A stretch of DNA of 64,000 nucleotides from NCBI RefSeq assembly GCF_045762675.1, contig NZ_JBJDLK010000005.1, positions 62,001-126,000 on the forward strand, given 5' to 3'. This document shows, piece by piece, positions 60,695 through 64,000 of this stretch (within the stretch, counting starts at the first letter, position 1; each line of letters opens with the position of its first letter). Source of the stretch: Elizabethkingia meningoseptica_A. Lineage in GTDB: Bacteria; Bacteroidota; Bacteroidia; Flavobacteriales; Weeksellaceae. A program made the position numbers and the translations under genes. The notes below the pieces were generated by a model. That model saw only the letters and a program-made list of their open reading frames with translations, was not told the origin of the DNA and ran no database searches.

Positions 60695-61261
60695 ATGAAA
60701 AAATTTATTGGCAGTTTCTTTCTTAAATTACTCGGATGGACTGTTGAGTTAGACGGGGATCTGAGCAACCTTGACAGATGTATTCTGGTGGAAGCACCAC
60801 ATACTTCCAACTGGGATTACCTTCTGGGGATTATGGTTTACTGGAAATACGGTAAACGACTGAAGGTAATTATCAAAGATTCTCATACCAAAGCTTTTTA
60901 TGGTGGTATTGTAAAATCAATCGGTGCTATTGGTATTGACCGTTCTCAAAAGAATGACCTTATTAATATCGTCGCAAGGGAATTTGATAAAGAAGATTTC
61001 AGTCTTGTGATTACTCCGGAAGGTTCACGTTCGTATGCTAAAAAATGGAAATTAGGTTTCTATCATATGGCATTACAGGCAAAAGTACCTATCGTACTGG
61101 CTTCTGGTGATTATAAATACAAAAAAATTAAAATCGGTTATAAAATTTCGTATGAAGATCTTCTTTCAAGATCTTTTGAAAGCGTTATGGATGAAATTGA
61201 AAATTATTTCAAAAACATAAATGCTAAATATCCGGAAAATTATAATCCAAAAATCTACTAA
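60695..61261 (+). CDS. 1-acyl-sn-glycerol-3-phosphate acyltransferase-like protein
   Basis: 188 residues, a short PlsC-family protein. It has the HX4D motif in APHTSNWDYL and the EGSR motif in VITPEGSRSYAKKWKLGFYHMAL. It transfers acyl groups to lysophosphatidic acid or a related lipid at the inner membrane; this short group in flavobacteria is often annotated as a generic lysophospholipid acyltransferase. The next gene starts 2 bp downstream, so the two are co-transcribed. It is unrelated in sequence to the LpxL-like protein of the peptide cluster. Confidence 0.88.
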   Translation: MKKFIGSFFLKLLGWTVELDGDLSNLDRCILVEAPHTSNWDYLLGIMVYWKYGKRLKVIIKDSHTKAFYGGIVKSIGAIGIDRSQKNDLINIVAREFDKEDFSLVITPEGSRSYAKKWKLGFYHMALQAKVPIVLASGDYKYKKIKIGYKISYEDLLSRSFESVMDEIENYFKNINAKYPENYNPKIY

Positions 61262-61263
61262 AA

Positions 61264-61680
61264 ATGACGAAGGAAGAACGTTTGCAGGCATTAAATGATT
61301 GGAATAAAAATACATTATTACAAACGCTGGATATAAAGTTTACAGATGTTGGCGATGATTTTTTAGTAGCAACAATGCCTGTTACACCCGTCGTGCATCA
61401 GCCATTGGGTATGTTACATGGCGGTGCCAGTGCTGCTTTGGCAGAAAGTCTGGGGTCTTGTTTATCCAATATTATTCTGGATCAGTCTGTAAATGCGGCT
61501 GTAGGAACCAACCTTAACTGCAATCACCTGAAATCTAAACGTGAAGGTATAGTTACAGGAACGGCAAGACTTATCCGTAAAGGTAGAACACAACATTTTA
61601 CTGAAATAGAAATCAGAGACGAGAAAGGTGATCTCATTTGTCATGCTACAATGACCAATGTTGTAATCAATGTCAGGTAA
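61264..61680 (+). CDS. Hotdog-fold thioesterase, probable DHNA-CoA hydrolase
   Basis: 138 residues with the hotdog signature VHQPLGMLHGGASAALAESLGSC, containing the catalytic Glu (AES), and ending HATMTNVVIN. It belongs to the PaaI/EntH/MenI group, which cleaves aromatic acyl-CoA or acyl-ACP thioesters. The isochorismate synthase gene 189 bp further on the same strand makes 1,4-dihydroxy-2-naphthoyl-CoA the best substrate guess, i.e. a MenI role in menaquinone synthesis. It overlaps closely with the acyltransferase upstream. Confidence 0.85.
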   Translation: MTKEERLQALNDWNKNTLLQTLDIKFTDVGDDFLVATMPVTPVVHQPLGMLHGGASAALAESLGSCLSNIILDQSVNAAVGTNLNCNHLKSKREGIVTGTARLIRKGRTQHFTEIEIRDEKGDLICHATMTNVVINVR

Positions 61681-61868
61681 AGCTTGTGAATACAAAAAGC
61701 TGGAACCATTGGTTTAAAATCTAAAATATTTATGGTTTTATAATTCCATAGTTTCACCATTTACAGCTAATTTTCAATAGCAGATCAGTTATTGACCTAT
61801 TAGCAAGTTTTCTAACAGGCTTTAAAGCCTTTACCGCTTTTTATCAGCCTCATTATCTAATCTGAAAC

Positions 61869-62855
61869 ATGCAAACGCTAATTTTCAAATTTCCTTTTCA
61901 GGAAGAATTCTATACGCTTAACGACCAGGCAAACCATCAGAGTACAGTTTGGTTTCATTCTTTCGATAATCTTCGTGAAACCATTTTTAAAGGTTCAATA
62001 GAGCCCATCAGTGAAGAAGAAATTAACCGGCTCCATATTACCAGTAAAGATATTCAGCAACAATATCAAAGTGAGCCTGAAACAAAAGAAGAGTATTTAT
62101 CCGGATTGGAGGAGGTGATTAATATTATTAAAGAACATCACCTGCCCAAAGTTGTTATATCCAGACAAAAATGGGTTGGTTTTAAAGATTATGAAACAGC
62201 AGACCTGGGAAAAACCTTTTTAAAATTATGTCATGATTATCCCAATGCTTTCATCCATCTTTTTGTAAACGATCAGGATGCATGGATAGGTGCAACTCCG
62301 GAAGTTTTAGGTAAATATAACAAGTCAACAGGTCTTTTCGAAACAATGAGTCTTGCAGGGACATTACCTGTGGCTGAAGACTGGTCGGAGAAAGAGATTG
62401 AAGAACAAAAACCCGTAAGTACCTATATCAGTTCAATCCTCACACAATTTACAGATCAGCTGGAATCCAGTCCTGTTTATGATCATATATCGGGGAACAT
62501 TAAACACCTGCGAAATGACTTTAAAGCAATTATCCAGGAAAAGGATATTCCCGGGATTATAAAAGAGCTTCACCCTACTCCGGCTGTGTGCGGTGTTCCG
62601 AAAAAGCAATGCTTCAATATTATTAAAAGTATTGAAAAGCACGACAGAAATTTTTATGCCGGTTATATCCGGATAGAGCAGGCCCACGAAATAAACTACT
62701 ATGTTAATTTGCGATGTGCACAACTTTTCCGCAACGGTATCTTATTATATGCCGGAGGCGGAATTACAGCACTAAGCCAGCCTGAAAAGGAATGGAAAGA
62801 AACGGAATTAAAGAGCGATGCTGTATTACAGCGTTTAAGCCTTTTTAATGCTTAA
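61869..62855 (+). CDS. menF: Isochorismate synthase
   Basis: 328 residues, shorter than E. coli MenF (lacking part of the N-terminal domain) but with the chorismate-binding core: LHPTPAVCGVPKKQCFNII, YAGYIRIEQAHEINYYVNLRCAQL and LLYAGGGITALSQPEKEWKETELKSDAVL, plus the SLAGTLPV strand. It converts chorismate to isochorismate for menaquinone. A siderophore-type isochorismate synthase is possible, but the adjacent thioesterase favours menaquinone. Its last bases overlap a convergent small gene by 21 bp. Confidence 0.92.
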   Translation: MQTLIFKFPFQEEFYTLNDQANHQSTVWFHSFDNLRETIFKGSIEPISEEEINRLHITSKDIQQQYQSEPETKEEYLSGLEEVINIIKEHHLPKVVISRQKWVGFKDYETADLGKTFLKLCHDYPNAFIHLFVNDQDAWIGATPEVLGKYNKSTGLFETMSLAGTLPVAEDWSEKEIEEQKPVSTYISSILTQFTDQLESSPVYDHISGNIKHLRNDFKAIIQEKDIPGIIKELHPTPAVCGVPKKQCFNIIKSIEKHDRNFYAGYIRIEQAHEINYYVNLRCAQLFRNGILLYAGGGITALSQPEKEWKETELKSDAVLQRLSLFNA

Positions 62856-63032
62856 ACGGCTCCAGGTATCCATTATAAAGACTACAATGATTCCTACAAC
62901 AGCTGCTGCGATGGAATACCAGAATTTATCGTTCTCTTCATTGAATGCTCCAAGATTCCACTGAACAGCATAAAGGTTGATCGCGATAAAAATAATAAAT
63001 ATTACTAAAAATACTTTATAGAAGGTTTTCAT
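62835..63032 (-). CDS. Small membrane protein, two helices, function unknown
   Basis: 65 residues with two hydrophobic stretches (MKTFYKVFLVIFIIFIAINLYAVQWNLG and WYSIAAAVVGIIVVFIMDTW), separated by a short acidic loop. It is a plausible gene: correct strand for a MarC neighbour 12 bp upstream and a good ATG. It overlaps the 3' end of the isochorismate synthase gene by 21 bp on the other strand. No family is recognised. Confidence 0.7.
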   Translation of the reverse strand: MKTFYKVFLVIFIIFIAINLYAVQWNLGAFNEENDKFWYSIAAAVVGIIVVFIMDTWSRLSIKKA

Positions 63033-63043
63033 AAAATAAAAAT

Positions 63044-63637
63044 TTAAAAGTTGATACTCTGAATCAACTGTGCAAAGTTAACGGTAAATAATTTAATAGA
63101 GATAGCTAAAAGAATAATTCCGAATATTTTTTGCAATACCTGTAATGTACCGTCCCCCAATTTTTCTTCCAGCCAGTTAGCTGACCTCAATACAACATAG
63201 ATAAGCATGATATTCAGGATTATTCCCAGAATAATATTAATATCATGAAAACCAGATCTCAGTGAAAGTATAGTGGTTAATGAGCCTGCACCGGCTATTA
63301 AAGGGAAAGCAATAGGAACAATAGATGCTGATGTTGCTTTACCGGGCTTATTAATTTCAATCCCGAGGATCATTTCTACCGCAATAATAAAAATAACAAA
63401 GGCTCCGGCTATTGCAAAGGAATTAACATCTACACCTATAAATTTCAATATTTTATCCCCAATAAACAGGAAGGCAATCATAATAGCACCTGCTACCAAT
63501 GTTGTTTTTTCGGCCTCAATTCTTCCGAATTTCTTTTTAAGGCCAACAATAACAGGAATTGAGCCGATAATATCGATTACAGCAAACAGGACCATAAAAG
63601 AGGTCATTACTTCCTTGACTGAAAAATTTTCGATCAT
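63044..63637 (-). CDS. MarC family membrane protein
   Basis: 197 residues with six predicted transmembrane helices. The opening MTSFMVLFAVIDIIGSIPVIVGLKKKFGRIEAEKTTLVAG and the later FPLIAGAGSLTTILSLR are typical of MarC/YhgN proteins, which lie in the inner membrane and have no settled function. It is followed by the small two-helix protein 12 bp downstream. Confidence 0.9.
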   Translation of the reverse strand: MIENFSVKEVMTSFMVLFAVIDIIGSIPVIVGLKKKFGRIEAEKTTLVAGAIMIAFLFIGDKILKFIGVDVNSFAIAGAFVIFIIAVEMILGIEINKPGKATSASIVPIAFPLIAGAGSLTTILSLRSGFHDINIILGIILNIMLIYVVLRSANWLEEKLGDGTLQVLQKIFGIILLAISIKLFTVNFAQLIQSINF

Positions 63638-63674
63638 ACAGAATATTATGCCGCAAAATTATGAAATAAATAAT

Positions 63675-64000
63675 TTACTTTTCAATTTTTTCATAAACTG
63701 CGCGAACCTGCTGAAGCAGATCTCTCATAGAATCTTCCTCTTTAAAAGGAGAGAATTTTATGATCTCCACACGGCTTTGTAAATTTTTGAAAGCTTCCAA
63801 TTCTGTATGGCCCAAAGTGTCTTCAATATATCTTACCAAAGTAGTATTATGGTGTATATCTACATCCTGTTCCAGTTCTGTATTCATATCCGAATAAGCA
63901 ATGAAGAAACCTGAATAGTCTTTTTGCTGGATTAAAGTTTCCAGATATTGAAGATGTGCAGGAATATCTACAGCCATTTCATCTCTGATCATTTTTTCGG
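63675..64000 (-). CDS. C-terminal part of a protein extending beyond the window
   Basis: The frame is open to the window edge (codons for Glu and Lys precede the ATG at 63992), so the ATG may be internal. About 108 residues are seen, helical and acidic: IRDEMAVDIPAHLQYLETLIQQKDYSGFFIAYSDMNTELEQDVDIHHNTTLV ... IIKFSPFKEEDSMRDLLQQVRAVYEKIEK. The final helices, with the FSPF...M..L...VRAVYEKIE pattern, recall the C-terminal cytoplasmic region of BatD-like or related aerotolerance proteins, but the match is weak. I would not name it. Confidence 0.5.
   Translation of the reverse strand, partial: EKMIRDEMAVDIPAHLQYLETLIQQKDYSGFFIAYSDMNTELEQDVDIHHNTTLVRYIEDTLGHTELEAFKNLQSRVEIIKFSPFKEEDSMRDLLQQVRAVYEKIEK

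Noticed and set aside
1..64000. tRNA, rRNA, tmRNA, prophage or insertion sequence
   Set aside because: No cloverleaf with CCA-end motifs, no rRNA-like stretch, and no transposase or integrase reading frame was recognised in the window.

Overview
The window looks like chromosome of a flavobacterium of the genus Elizabethkingia (Weeksellaceae). The evidence is a GOB-type subclass B3 metallo-beta-lactamase with its diagnostic Gln in the zinc site, a close relative of endoglycosidase F1 of E. meningoseptica, SusC/SusD and GLPGLI proteins, mevalonate-pathway genes, Bacteroidota-type promoters (TAnnTTTG) and almost no Shine-Dalgarno sequences. Species is not resolved from this sequence alone.

Layout. 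1-8.5 kb: the end of a dicarboxylate symporter, an 850-base intergenic repeat patch, a GNAT acetyltransferase, a secreted M28 peptidase, an acetaldehyde dehydrogenase unit (DUF779, an alcohol dehydrogenase remnant, the aldehyde dehydrogenase and a divergent AraC regulator), and a DUF5009 membrane acyltransferase. 8.6-19.4 kb: a large M16 peptidase, then a SusC/SusD/tyrosine-phosphatase cassette flanked by two near-identical 220-bp copies of the 3' end of the HMG-CoA synthase gene. 19.5-26.4 kb: housekeeping and small genes (purE, purK, a pseudouridine synthase, an EamA transporter, DUF1543, VOC). 26.6-36.7 kb: Endo F1, then a long leftward run with GOB lactamase, mevalonate-diphosphate decarboxylase, acyl-CoA ligase, an SDR, a hydrolase, pdxJ and an MscS channel. 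36.8-45.1 kb: small lipoproteins, a truncated Crp-like gene, a heparinase II/III-family lyase, ung, and two tandem PL8 lyases, which together with Endo F1 suggest degradation of host glycans. 45.1-52.0 kb: MutS2-like ATPase, a frameshifted membrane-protein gene, repeat patches, an esterase, a Crp/Fnr regulator and an HD hydrolase. 57.6-64 kb: PadR/PspC, a PlsC-like acyltransferase, a hotdog thioesterase next to isochorismate synthase (menaquinone), and MarC.

The most interesting region is 52.1-57.4 kb, a markedly AT-rich island that looks like an undescribed RiPP (ribosomal peptide) system. A 38-residue peptide gene not listed among longer ORFs (52204-52320; C-terminus ...TIRCNIV) lies behind a promoter overlapped by a perfect 18-bp inverted repeat and is followed by a terminator hairpin. 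Five tightly packed genes follow: an M50-type membrane metalloprotease, an LpxL/LPLAT-like acyltransferase, an arginase-fold enzyme, a DUF2807 lipoprotein and a GLPGLI protein. The three enzymes each appear to carry a PqqD/RRE-like peptide-recognition segment at one end (N-, C- and N-terminal). The working model is that the arginase homologue converts the single core Arg to ornithine, the acyltransferase acylates the peptide (perhaps on that ornithine), and the M50 protein cleaves the leader at the membrane. This is inference by analogy with peptide arginases (OspR type) and fatty-acylated RiPPs (selidamides), whose acyltransferases belong to a different fold.
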